A stretch of DNA of 64,000 bases, from contig CM064657.1 of the NCBI GenBank assembly GCA_032717465.1, forward strand, positions 23,270,348 through 23,334,347, in the 5' to 3' direction. Source of the DNA: Coenobita brevimanus. Lineage: Eukaryota > Arthropoda > Malacostraca > Decapoda > Coenobitidae. A program made the translations under genes and the position numbers. Shown one piece after another: positions 48,626-59,299 of this stretch. A model generated the notes under the pieces. The model was not told where the DNA came from. It searched no databases and was given only the letters and a program-made list of their open reading frames with translations. Numbering within the stretch: the first letter of the stretch is position 1; each line of letters begins with the position of its first letter.

Positions 48626-48905
48626 TCGCTGACACTCTTTCGTCCCCACCCTTTCTCTCTCCTCTCCCCACTCTCTCTTTCTTATCCCTGACGCTCTCTT
48701 AACTCCCCACCCATCTCTTCCCCTCTGTTTTTCCTCCCAACCCTCTCTCCTTTCTTCCCTGGCACCTTCTTTCCTCCCCACCCTATCTCTTCCCCACCCT
48801 CTCTCCATTCCGACCTTTCTCCTTGTCACCCTCTCTCTCTGTCCTCCCCACCCTATCTCTTCCCTGTCCTCTCTCCTCCCACCCTCTCTCCCTTCTTCCC
48901 TGGCG
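48570..48905. repeat. Polypyrimidine tract with (CT)n
   Basis: A CT run at 48579-48622 is followed by about 280 bases of C/T-rich sequence repeating CCCACCCTATCTCTTCCC-like words. Confidence 0.85.
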
Positions 48906-49374
48906 CCGTCCAAGGTTTGCTTAGGAGGGCGTGGCTCCCTGGAGACGCCATTAGGCCAGTCCAGCAGCCCCGCACAATCCATTTTACATAAAGTGGCTCA
49001 GAATGGAGGACCTCGGAGCCAGGCCACCCACCTGCGCCTCGGGTTTATGTGGCAGTAGGGGCGACGCTGGGGCTACGAATGGGGCTTTGGGGTTTAATGA
49101 CGAGGCACCGGGGTTTACTCAGTCCTGCCCCACATCCTTACTGCCCATTGTGTACGGGAGTGCCGGTCGTGGGGCACCTGGGGGCTGCCTGGGTCCTGGC
49201 AGTGGGGGTGTGGTGTTGGGGGTGGCTGGGACAGGGTGGTGGCTTTAGTGGTAGTACTCGTGTTGGTGGTGGTGATGGTAGTGGTGGTGGAGAGGTGGTG
49301 GCGTTAATATTGGTATAGGTAGGAGTGGTGATGGTTGTGGTGTACGTGTAGTCGGTTTGTTTTCATATAACAAG

Positions 49375-49575
49375 TATCCGTAAACCCACTGAGCACAGTT
49401 GATGGCTAAGTATAGTTAGGCTGGAGGGTTGATTTGACTAGTTACCAAGGAGACATATTTCTACTTCTTAACTAACACACATCCAATTTCAGGGGACCGC
49501 GACATAGCATTCAAATTTTAAGTGTGTCCCAGTTCCGTCAGATGAAAACAAGCCGACTGTAGTATGGGTGATGGT
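49375..49575 (+). repeat. Unnamed dispersed repeat B, copy 2
   Basis: Aligned with 13844-14045: CCGTAAACCCACTGAGCAC, GGCTGGAGGGTTGATTT, GACTAGTTACCAAGGA, GTTCCGTCAGATGAAAACAA and GACTGTAGT. Confidence 0.6.
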
Positions 49576-49654
49576 GGCACTCCGGTGTTGGTGGTACTGG
49601 TGGTGTTGTGGGAGCGGTGACTGCGATAAAGTGGTGAGTAACAAAGCTGGAGGT

Positions 49655-49918
49655 GGGTGACAGTGGTGGTGGTGAGCGGTGTTAAGAGAGTGGGTGACAG
49701 TGCTGGTGGTGAGCGGTGTTAAGAGAGTGGGTAACAGTGGTGGTGGTGAGCGGTGTTAAGAGAGTGGGTAACAGTGGTGGTGGTGAGCGGTGTTAAGAGA
49801 GTGGGTGACAGTGCTGGTGGTGAGCGGTGTTAAGAGAGTGGGTAACAGTGGTGGTGGTGAGCGGTGTTAAGAGGATGGGTGACAGTGGTAGTGGTGAGCG
49901 GTGTTAAGAGAGTGGTAG
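49655..49918. repeat. 37-bp minisatellite, about 7 copies
   Basis: The unit contains GAGCGGTGTTAAGAGAGTGG then GTGACAGTGGTGGTGGT; starts at 49674, 49711 and 49748 give a 37-base period. Less regular GTGGTGGT-rich sequence flanks it (49235-49330 and 49920-50150). Confidence 0.95.
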
Positions 49919-50274
49919 GGTACTGTCAGAGGTGCCGAGTGAAGACGGAAGACAGTGGCGCATGAAGGTAGCGATGGTAATGATTGGCAATGGGGTATCG
50001 GCGGTGGTGGCAATTGTGGTGGTGATCGTGGTATTGGTGGTGGTAATGGTTGTATTGGTGGTGATATCGTGGTATTAGTGGTGGTGATCTTGGTATTTGT
50101 GTTGACGATCGTGCAATTGGTGGTGGTGATCGTGGCATTGGGGTAGCGATGATGATATAGGACTTTTGTTGCTCTGAGAATTACAGTTTTTGCCATTGCT
50201 ATTTAACTTAGAGTTATTTCTGCTGAATTTGAGTTTCGTAAATATAGTACACAATAAGGGTACTTATTTCTTCT

Positions 50275-50632
50275 AAGCGACCATCATCCACTCACTTGAT
50301 GTAATGCTGCCTACTTCTTCCTTAGCTTTTATCATTCTTTTTCTGTGCCTTCCCTCGTGTCTTCCTATTTCTCCCATCTTTCCTGTCACTTTATTACTTT
50401 TTCCTTTACAGGTGACTTTACATTGAGTGACAAGCCAAATGGTTTCCTCTAAGCCAAGAAACCATTTACAGCGCTGGGTGGTAACCATACAACCAAACCA
50501 TACGTGCTCCCTACATGTCAGCACGTGGGTTGGTGGGGTTTAGTGCCTCTCCCTATGAAACAAATAACTCAAAGTCAAATGGTCACCCCTTACGGGATTA
50601 TTGCGTCTGACAATAGATAGATAGATAGATAG
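50275..50632 (+). mobile_element. Composite LINE-tailed SINE with target duplication, copy 1
   Basis: The 358-base element is flanked by the 9-base duplication ATTTCTTCT (50266-50274 and 50633-50641). Its head starts AAGCGACCATCATCC. A hairpin AAATGGTTTCCTC with AAGAAACCATTT lies at 50439-50469, and GGGTGGTAACCATACAACC follows. The block GGGTTGGTGGGGTTTAGTGC then TATGAAACAAATAACTC matches the leader of the RTE-like LINE (40487-40530, reversed). The end GGTCACCCCTTACGGGATTA, GCGTCTGACAATAGATAG matches the LINE 3' end and GATA tail. Confidence 0.88.
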
Positions 50633-50644
50633 ATTTCTTCTGAA

Positions 50645-51735
50645 CTCTTCTCCGTCTGTGAGAAGGAGCTTCCTTAGAGTTTAATAATTTAATTCATACT
50701 GTGCGAGTATTCAGAGAGACACTGATTTAGATATATTCATGTAGAAAGATCTTTAGATACTTAGCCTGTATTAACGTAGTTTATATTAGCTTTCATCTGT
50801 ATAACTAAATAAGTACTTATATATATCTAAAACAACCATTTGTTATAAGTCCGTAATAATTGTGTGTAGCAACGGCCAGTGTAGCGGAAGTATTAAGTAA
50901 ATGCTTAATATACTGGACGCCCCATTATTGTCCATTGAATATGTTGCAAATCATATTAACTGAGGTGGTTTGTAACATGTTCTCCTTCGAGGGAACTCTC
51001 TTCAGCTGTAAAAAAATCGTGTGGAAGAAACAAGTGTAAAAGATAAGGACATCTTCATCCTATAGGGATAAGCATTGAAGCTGATATTATAAAGCAGAAA
51101 TTTAACACTCAGGCTCCTGTGACTCACTCAACTGAATAAAACAGTTTGGCGTTCAGTGGAATAGGATACTAGTATTGTCGCGACGATTAGATCTGTGGTA
51201 CTAGTATGATCTCCCAGTCTTTGACTCATTCGTAGCTAACAAAAGTCGTCTAGCTTCAGCTGAAATAGAATAATAAAAATGCTCTGAACATAATTAGCAG
51301 CCAATCAATGTGCCGGCTTTATGAATTTATATTAAACGAATGTTTGAAACTTTAATACCAGATTACAGCAGAATACGTTAGTATAGGTTAGGTTTAGCTT
51401 AGGTTAGTTTTACTTTGTACGTCAACCAACCGTCAGAAAACATGGTATTGCTAAACCTTTGTCAGGAATAATTTACATGTCTATACCCCTGCGCCACCTC
51501 GTTCACTCCATTCCCTCCAGCGGTCTCTCTCCCAATACACTTCTCGAAGCCATCATTAAAACACTGAAAGAGCCGCCCATACTGATGGACCCTGGGCGTT
51601 TGTCTCACTCGCAGTTCACCCATACATTTGGGGTGATAACCATTTGATACTGTATAGCCCATCTCTGTACCTGATGCCAATAAAATTGTCTAATTTCTCA
51701 TTGTAGCTGTGTCATCTGACATTTGTTGAAAGTAC
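50645..51735. other. Unique sequence with three dispersed-motif copies
   Basis: No supportable gene. AATCGTC-type cores lie at about 51003-51045, 51130-51165 and 51236-51275, spaced roughly 110-125 bases apart. Confidence 0.5.
51003..51275 (+). repeat. Three dispersed AATCGTC-motif copies
   Basis: CAGCTGTAAAAAAATCGTG (51004), CAACTGAATAAAACAGTTTGG (near 51129) and TAACAAAAGTCGTCTAGC (51237), each followed by a degenerate AAATAGAATA- or AAGTGTAAAA-like half. Regular spacing suggests local tandem amplification. Confidence 0.55.
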
Positions 51736-51742
51736 AACAGAT

Positions 51743-51896
51743 GAGATGGAGGGATGGGGTGGAGAGGTATATGAGAGAGGGGGGTGTGAGTTGGGAGCAG
51801 GGCAGTGAAATGGCGGGGAACAGGGCGACTTGGAGGCGATTTGTTTGTGGCCACCCCAAACGGGATTGAGGCGTCTGGCAATAGATAGATAGATAG
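51743..51896 (+). mobile_element. Short RTE-like LINE 3' fragment with target duplication
   Basis: The last 154 bases of the LINE, beginning GAGATGGAGGGATGGGG within the C-terminal coding region and ending GAGGCGTCTGGCAATAGATA plus GATA tail. It is exactly flanked by ACAACAGAT at 51734-51742 and 51897-51905. This is a clean 5'-truncated insertion. The sequence is very close to the 37.4- and 43.3-kb copies. Confidence 0.93.
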
Positions 51897-51993
51897 ACAA
51901 CAGATTAATCAACAACAAGGATGATTAGATTTTAACTTGTTCATAATCACGTATTTTATGAATAGCCACTGGCGCCCAGATGTCCGATGCTTC

Positions 51994-51996
<3 letters not shown>

Positions 51997-52040
<44 letters not shown>
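51997..52040. repeat. (TA)n microsatellite
   Basis: About 44 bases of TA. Confidence 0.97.
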
Positions 52041-52041
<1 letters not shown>

Positions 52042-52044
52042 CAT

Positions 52045-53050
52045 ACACAAATTATACAGTTTCGTGCCAGCTCAGTTATCGTTAATGAACATTATTCTCT
52101 TCATCATTTTCGTATGGAAACCGTGTAAGTACAGTAGCCAGGCCTGTGATTTGCAGTTTTGTATTTTATATACGTGAGTAATTGTTGAAATACCGGTAGT
52201 GTAGATCATTTTAACTAGAGACGAATACCTTGTACAGTTATCATCCATCCCAGAGTTTCAAAGCGAGTATTGAGAATGTTCATTATAAGTCATGGGTGTG
52301 TTCCAGAATATCACAGTTATTTCCATTCACTTGATACTTACTGAGGGAAGCTGGAAATTCAGCGCCGTGCCGCAGGTACACAGTGAAATTTTAATACCTT
52401 CAGTTATATGAATGTTTTTAAAATCTGATTTTTGTCATCATCAGACGATTTTGCTTAGTTTAGGAGAAGTTTTTCAAATTGCGGGGGGTAAATATAGTCT
52501 TTATTATCCTCGCAGAACTTGAGTTCTCGCGTAAGTTGAATATAATCATCTGATAGCGGGAGTAATGTCCTCCTCAGCCTGAAGGAGTTAATAGTCAATT
52601 TTTATTGTTGTTACTTGAGATTTAATAAAGAATGTTAAAAAAAAAAAAAAAACAGAGGCATATAATGGAGACTTCCTGTATATCGTTACACGCGTGGCCT
52701 TGTGCCTGGGTGTGGTGGAGTGGGAACAAGTGGCGAATATAAACACGGATCTCCCACTGGGTCTGTGTTTCATACGCTGTCCTCTCTGCGCCTGACGCTG
52801 CCCATGCATCGCAAATATACCGGATTTATGGTCCGTATTCTGTCGAGTATAGATTTGTGTCATCATTATGTATAGAGATTTATTATGGATATTGTTAGTT
52901 ATATATTTCTACTATCCATGAAGGTAGCCTTAATAACATACTATAGGACAAAAGGTGTAGTATGTAAAATTTGCCTCGCTAACGAACAAGAGGATAACCA
53001 GAAGTAAAAGCTTACCACAGTATCATGCAATAAGATAAAGTTGTGAAATA
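52045..53050. other. Unique AT-rich sequence with dispersed-motif copies
   Basis: No supportable gene. Motif copies lie at 52435-52470 (minus, AGACGATTTTGCTTAG) and 52531-52590 (plus, AAGTTGAATATAATCATCTG with a GAAGGAGTTAA right flank). An A-run is at 52636-52652. Confidence 0.5.
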
Positions 53051-53053
53051 ACG

Positions 53054-53180
53054 TTCTCCCTACGTGTCAAGTGGGGTTGGTGGAGGATTAGTGCCCCTTC
53101 CTGTAAAACAATTAACTCTAAGCCATTGGCCACCCCGTTTGGGATACATGACGTCTGGCAATGAATGAATGAATGAATAT
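53054..53180 (+). mobile_element. Composite SINE 3' fragment with TGAA tail
   Basis: CGTTCTCCCTACGTGTC, GGGGTTGGTGGAGGATTAGT, CCTGTAAAACAATTAACTC and GGCCACCCCGTTTGGGATA match the 3' half of the composite SINEs. The end GACGTCTGGCAATGAATGAA carries a TGAA repeat tail in place of GATA. No clear target duplication. Confidence 0.75.
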
Positions 53181-53353
53181 ATGAGAATGAGGCGTTACAA
53201 AATCTTGAGATCAGTTGAAAATACGCCCCTGATTCGCCCTAACTGTTCTTCGGCTAAAATATCTAGGTGGTGACCATTGGGGGTAATCGACCTTATTGTA
53301 AACATCTCCATGGTTTATTGAGGGAGTTTATATACTTATTCTTACATTTAATT

Positions 53354-53357
53354 ATTG

Positions 53358-53420
<63 letters not shown>

Positions 53421-53550
53421 CTGTTGCCACCTGACGTGTTGATTGAAAATAAAAAAGGTTTTTGGAACTGGAAAAGTCCCTCCTGAGCCGATTAAAATGC
53501 TCTGAAGGTAGCGGGATTAAAATGAAAAACATGTATTGACATGAAGGGGT
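53354..53550. repeat. (ATT)n array and adjacent dispersed-motif copy
   Basis: About 66 bases of ATT at 53354-53419. A plus-strand motif copy lies at 53481-53525 (GAGCCGATTAAAATGCTCTG then AAGGTAGCGGGATTAAAATG), with a GAAGGGGTTAATCC right flank. Confidence 0.85.
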
Positions 53551-53681
53551 TAATCCAGCAGCGGCCATTGTGTGATGGTCGGTGATGTGGCTCTCTCATC
53601 AGTGGGTGTCAGAGAGGTAACAGAGCTTGTCATATCTGCCACATGCTTCTTGATATTTCTCTCCTACCCCTGCCATCCACC

Positions 53682-53683
<2 letters not shown>

Positions 53684-53750
<67 letters not shown>

Positions 53751-54125
53751 GAAAAAAATCATGGTGTCGGGTCATCTGTCTGTGGTGGTGGTTTCAGGTG
53801 ATGGGGTATGAATTTTTCCCAGAGAGAGAGAGAGAGAGAGAAGAAAAGCTTATGAAGGTTCAGATAATTGTGCATATTGATGTCTGAGTGTGGATGAGTG
53901 AGTGGATAAGAATGAGAGTAAATTGTGTGTGTGTGTTGGGGTGGGGGGGAAGTAAGACATGGGTGTGTAGGTAAATGTGGGTGAGTGTGAGTCCATGTAT
54001 GTGGCTGAGTGTACCTTTGTGGATGAGCGTTGTTGGGCGATGGGTAAGAGCAGGTAGGCTATGTGAGTAAATGTGGGTGAATGCTTGTGTAGTGACAAGT
54101 GTGTGGGTGTATGGATAACTGTAGG

Positions 54126-54180
<55 letters not shown>
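53684..54180. repeat. GT arrays and GTGGGTGA-rich sequence
   Basis: GT runs at 53684-53748 and 54129-54179, a GA run at 53820-53840, and between them GTGAGTGTGGGTGA-like degenerate repeats. The frames here are artefacts. Confidence 0.9.
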
Positions 54181-54181
<1 letters not shown>

Positions 54182-54296
54182 AGGTATGGGTATCTGGTTG
54201 GGTGCAGATTCGAGTGTATTGGTCAATGCAAGTGCGGATGTGGGTGTGAATGTGGGGTTGTGGTGTGGGGGCAGGGTAAAAGTGAGGAGTGATTGT

Positions 54297-54673
54297 CTAT
54301 CTATCTATCTATTGCCAGATGCCATAATCCCGTAAGGGGTGGCCATTTGACTTTTGAGTTATTTGTTTTACGGAGAGGGATACTAACCCTCCACCAACCC
54401 ACTTGTTGACACGTAGGGAGCACGTATGGTTTGGTTATATGGTTACCACCCAGCGTTGTAAATGGTTTCTTGGCTTACAGGAAACCATTTGGCTTGTCAC
54501 TCAATGTAAAGCCACCTGTAAAAGAAAGAAAAGCAATAAGAAGTGACAGGAAAGATGGGAGAAATAGGAAGAAAGGAGGGCAGGCACAGAAAAAGAATGA
54601 TAAAGGCTAAGACAGCACTACATCAAGTGAGTGGATGATGGTCGCCACCACCTACCACTAAAGTTAAGGTGAA
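54297..54673 (-). mobile_element. Composite LINE-tailed SINE with target duplication, copy 2
   Basis: Minus-strand element flanked by the 11-base duplication GGAGTGATTGT (54286-54296 and 54674-54684), giving exact ends and a length of 377 bases. The hairpin AAATGGTTTCTTG with CAGGAAACCATTT is at 54461-54491 with an 11-of-13 stem. The LINE-leader-like block is at about 54350-54393. The LINE 3' end (GGCCACCCCTTACGGGATTA, GGCATCTGGCAATAGATAG) abuts the tail. It extends about 28 bases further 5' than copy 1, so copy 1 is slightly truncated. Confidence 0.9.
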
Positions 54674-54699
54674 GGAGTGATTGTAAAGGTGTGAAAGTG

Positions 54700-55490
54700 T
54701 GGGTGAGCACAGGTGTGAATATGGGTGGGGGGGTAGGGGTGAGGGCAGGTGTGAATGGATGTAGGGGTGAGGGCAGGTGTGAATGGATGTAGGGGTGAGG
54801 GCAGGTGTGAATGGATGTAGGGGTGAGGACAGGTGTGAATGGATGTAGGGGTGAGGGCAGGTGCGAGTGGTTGTAGGGGTGAGGGCAGGTGTGGGTGAGT
54901 GCAGGTTAAGTATGGATGTAGGGGTAAAGTCAGGCGTGCGTTAGTGTAGATGTGGGTGCAGAGGTGAGGTTGGGCGTTGGTATCAGTGTAAGTGTGGGTG
55001 TAGGGTAAAGGGGTGAGCGTGCGTATATAGGCGAAGTCAGGTGTTGGTTTGGGTATGGGTGGAATGTAGGGGTTAGGTGGGGTGTGGGTGTAGGGGTGAA
55101 GTGGGTTGTGGTTATGCTGGTATGGGTGTAGGGGTGAGGGGTGGGATGGGGTGTTGGTGGGTACAGGTATGGGTGTATGGGTGGGGGGTGGGGTGGGGTG
55201 TTGGTGAGTGCAGGTATTGGTGTATGGGTGGGGGCTGGGGTGGGGTGTTGGTGAGTGCAGGTATGAGTGTAGGGGTGTGGGTGTGGGATGAGGTTTGGTG
55301 TGGGTGAGTGCAGGTATGAATGTAGAGGTGTGGATGTGAGATGAGGTTTGGTGTGAGTGAATGCAGGTGTGAGTGTAAGGTTATGGGTGTGAGATGAGGT
55401 CTGCTATGGGTGAGTACAGGTGTGAACGTAGGGTTGTGGGTGTGGGGGTGCCGTGGGGTGTGGGTGTAGGTAGGGGTGAGGGGTGACCAT
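54700..55490. repeat. GGTGTGAATGGATGTAGG minisatellite, 28-30 bp, then longer units
   Basis: Units with AATGGATGTAGGGGTGAGGG then CAGGTGTG repeat at 28-base spacing (54720-54890). From about 55070 to 55480 longer GTGGGTGTAGGGGTG- and GAGTGCAGGTATG-containing units follow. Gly/Val/Trp and His/Pro/Thr peptides are artefacts. Confidence 0.9.
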
Positions 55491-55499
55491 ATCCTGTGG

Positions 55500-56390
55500 C
55501 GCTGTCTGGCCTCGTGCATTATTCAGCCAGGACTCGCGCAAAGATTTTTACCCATGCAACTTTTAACAGGCAGTCCAGGGCGGCCGGGTGTACGCTCTCA
55601 GATTAATATATATTTTTAAAGCTTCATCCAGTTCGCCCTCCATACACGTGAGCTAAGAGGAATCTTGTTTGCACCTTTCAATTCTTGTTTTAGCTTCTTC
55701 AGTGCTTTGACTTCCTTTATTCTTGCTGAATTCAGACGAATTTATATATATCTGGATAACTTTTTCCAGATTTAAAGGTTAGATTTAGCCTTTGATATTA
55801 AGGGATTCTGATAAACTGAATAAAATTGCCAGTTGATAACAAGGAAATAAAATTGCTGGTTGATAGCAAGGACAGGGTACAGACAGTGTCATCTGCTGAC
55901 ACTGGCATACTTAAATTCATCGGGCAGTAGCAAGAATAAGTTATATAATGTGTTATGAATCCCCTTTTTAATATATTTTACTAGATATACAATTTTAACG
56001 TAATGCAGGTGCCTCTTGGTAAAAGATTAAAGCAATCATTAACTCATTAGATACCATGGCAACTTTTTTTTTTTTCTTGCTACAACTGAATGATTTTATT
56101 CAGCCTCAGGGAAATTCCTCGTACTGAGAGGAGTTAAAACTTTTACTAAAAAGAGGTGTAGTGTTGTTGGAGTTGTGATCCAACCTCTTGGTCGCGATGT
56201 ACGCAATTCAGATTTCATTCTGACCTGAGCTGCACGAGTTTGTTCATCTCATCAGACACCTACTCCGACAAAAAGGTTAAACACGTACTTGATTCACGTT
56301 TCAACCGAGAATTTATAACTTTGCATTGTATTTCACTTAACACCTGACGATTTCATTCATATCTGAGAAACCCACAGCAAAAGGTTCAAG
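55500..56390. other. Unique sequence with several dispersed-motif copies
   Basis: No supportable gene. Cores occur at 55811-55870 (twice: AACTGAATAAAATTGCCAG and AAATAAAATTGCTGGTTG), 55911-55945 (AAATTCATCGGGCAGTAGC), and reversed at 56077-56110 (CTGAATGATTTTATTCAGCC) and 56340-56370 (CTGACGATTTCATTC). Confidence 0.55.
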
Positions 56391-57125
56391 TACTTGGTGG
56401 GTGGATGAGGTAGTGGTGTGGCCGTGGACTTGTGGAGCAGGTAAGGCTTGATGGTGGAGGGTAGTGTTAGAGTGTGGTGGAGGAACGTGGTAATGGAGTG
56501 TTGGTGGAGGAGGGAAGGATGTTGTGGTGATATGGAGGTGGAGGTAGGAGTGGTGTGGTGGTGGTGGTGGTGATGGTGGTGTGGTGATGAGGTAGGAGTG
56601 GTGTGGTGGTGGTGGTGATGGTGGTGTGGTGATGAGGTAGGAGTGGTGTGGTGGTGGTGGTGGTGGTGGTGTGGTGATGGTGTGGTGGAGGTGGTGGTGG
56701 TGGTGTTGTGGAGGTAGAAGTGTGGTGGTGGTGCGGAGGTGGATGTTGGAGGGGAGTGGTGGAGGAAATGGAACTTGGTGTGGAGGAGGAGGTAGGAGGG
56801 ATGTGGTGGAGATGGTGGTGGTGTTGGAATGGAAACGGAGGTAGGAAAGGTGTGATAGACGAGGTTATGGTACGTAGCGCTGGAAGTACGAGATGTGTGG
56901 TGGAGGAAATGGTGGTGATGGTGCGGGGGTGGAGGTAGGAGGGGAGTGGTGGAGATGATGGTGGTGTTGGTATGGAGATAGAGGTAGGGAAGGTGTGATT
57001 AAGGAGGTTATGGTGGTGTAGAGGTGAGCGTACGAGATGTGTGGTGGAGGAAGTGGTGGTGGTGGTGGAGGTAGGAAAGGTGTGGTGGAGAGGAGGAGGA
57101 GGAGGAGGTGGTGGTGGCGTGGTGG
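56390..57125. repeat. GGT/GTGG-rich low-complexity tract
   Basis: Runs of GGTGGTGGT, GTGTGGTGG and GGAGGTAGGAGTGGTGTGG with one recurring 50-60 base unit (GTGATGAGGTAGGAGTGG at about 56583 and 56629). Trp/Gly/Val-rich frames are artefacts. Confidence 0.9.
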
Positions 57126-57201
57126 AGGGTCATTTGGAGCGGACTACCAACACTGGCCACTCATGGATATTAATACCCCCTACCCCCCGTTCCCCTCCTA
57201 A

Positions 57202-57204
<3 letters not shown>

Positions 57205-57241
<37 letters not shown>
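57205..57241. repeat. (CA)n microsatellite
   Basis: About 37 bases of CA. Confidence 0.96.
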
Positions 57242-57243
<2 letters not shown>

Positions 57244-57419
57244 GGCTTCCTCATTCTGTATTTGTCTGTGACCTCCATCTTTTAAACACAATGACCCCGG
57301 GCTTCTGGGATTGAACGGATCTTGAATTTGGTTCTCCTTTGTTCGGTTTTCTTGGAAAGAATAAATTTTTTGCGGTTTTTTAGGCTTTCTTTTGTGCACA
57401 CAAATCACACACATACACC

Positions 57420-58444
57420 ATCACGCACCAGCACACCGGACACTTAACAGCACACCTAACACACCATTACACCTAACACACCATCACACCCAACACACCA
57501 TCACACCCAACACACCATCACACCTAACACACACCGTCACACCCAACACACACCATCAGATTTAACCTACACCGTCAGATCTAACACACACCATCAGATC
57601 TAACACGCACAATCACACCCAACACACCATTATGCCTAACAAACACCATTATACCACTCACACACCATTACACCTAACACCATCACACCCAACACACACT
57701 GTCACACCCAACCCACATCATCACACCCAACACACATCATCACACCCAACACACACCATCACACCCAACACACACCATCACACCCAACACACACCATCAC
57801 ACCCAACACACACCATCACACCCAACACACACCATCACACCCAACACACACCATCACATCCAACACAACACACACCATTACACCCAACACACACCATCAC
57901 ACCCAACACACACCATTACACCCAACACACACCATCACACCCAACACAACACACACCATTACACCCAACACACACCATCACACCCAACACACACCATTAC
58001 ACCCAACACACACCATCACACCCAACACACACCATCACACCCAACACAACACACACCATTACACCCAACACACACCATCACACCCAACACACACCATCAC
58101 ACCCAACACAACACACACCATCACACCCAACACACACCATCACACCTAACGCACACCATCACACCTAACGCACACCATCACACCCAACACATACCATTAC
58201 ACCCAACACACACCATCACACCCAACACATACCATTACACCCAACACACACCATCACACCCAACACACACCATCACACCCAACACACACCATCACACCCA
58301 ACACATACCGTCACACCCAGCACACACCGTCACACCTAACACACATCATCACACCCAACACATACCGTCACACCCAACACACACGATCACACCCAACACA
58401 CACGATCACACCCAACACACACCATCACACCTAACACACACCAT
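57420..58444. repeat. 19-bp ACACACCATCACACCCAAC minisatellite, left part
   Basis: About 50 units of the 19-base repeat with CAT/ATT and CCC/CCT variants. Some units carry an extra CAACA, forming a higher-order pattern around 57860-58110. The Thr/His/Pro peptide is a repeat translation. Confidence 0.97.
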
Positions 58445-58609
58445 CCAGTCCTGTATGAGACAGCCCTAGCATGTATTCAGTATGGACGGTGGGTGTTAGC
58501 GCCGAAGTGGTGACATGTAGAGGTGTATGGTACGTAGGAGGACTACTGGGCCTTGAAAGCAGGCTGTGAAGCCTATGCCCAGAGTCGGTCACATAAAAAA
58601 AAAAAAAAA
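58445..58609 (+). mobile_element. SINE-like element with poly(A) tail, copy 2
   Basis: CCAGTCCTGTATGAGACAGC through GCCTATGCCCAGAGTCGG and a 15-base A-run. It aligns along its whole length with 8911-9066. It splits the 19-base minisatellite, which resumes at once after the tail (TCACACCCAAC). The A-box-like GTTAGCGCCGAAGTGG is retained in part. Confidence 0.8.
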
Positions 58610-58805
58610 TCACACCCAACACACTGTCACACCCAACACACACCATCACACCCAACACACACCATCACACCCAACACACACCATCACACCCAGCACACAC
58701 CATCACACCCAACACACACCATCACACCCAACACACACCATCACACCCAACACACACCATCACACCCAACACACACCATCACACCCAACACACACCATCA
58801 CACTC
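58610..58805. repeat. 19-bp minisatellite, right part
   Basis: A continuation of the array interrupted by the SINE-like element, with the same unit and very uniform copies. Confidence 0.97.
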
Positions 58806-58904
58806 ATCACATGTAACATCCCACCTAACACACATCACCAGACCTAACACCCATCGATGCCAACCAGGATATCACACAGGCCTTGACATCCAACATACAT
58901 CACG

Positions 58905-59008
58905 TCTCTGCCTGTTGTGTACCGTGGCTAGGTTGTCCCTACTTGAGGTGTTTGGATCTGCCTGTTGTGTACTGTGGCTAGGTTGTCCCTACTTGAGGTG
59001 TTTGGATG
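58905..59008. repeat. 50-bp tandem duplication
   Basis: CTGCCTGTTGTGTACCGTGG and the following 30 bases occur at 58908 and again at 58958 with one visible difference (ACC/ACT). Confidence 0.9.
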
Positions 59009-59191
59009 TATTGGCTTTAAGGTGAAGTTTATCAGTGTGCCAGGAGGATGTTGGTAGGCCCTGTGTGGTTTTAGGTTAATTATCAAGAAGGCTTAAAATG
59101 AACCAGTAATATATACATTAATTATTTTTTCAGCCATAATCTACATGCCACACCCACCTCATTAAGCGTACCAGTACCCAGCTCAGAGTGC

Positions 59192-59208
59192 AACACACAC
59201 ACACACAC

Positions 59209-59244
<36 letters not shown>

Positions 59245-59274
59245 ATGCACGTTCGCGTGTTTTTTTTTTTTTTT
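59192..59274. repeat. (CA)n array and T run
   Basis: About 50 bases of CA with one CG variant, then ordinary bases and a T run at about 59257-59274. Confidence 0.95.
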
Positions 59275-59299
59275 ACTCTCCTATTAACAGTTGTCTGTA

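Noticed and set aside
57632..58168. A 178-codon Thr/His/Pro frame
   Set aside because: Translation of the 19-bp minisatellite.
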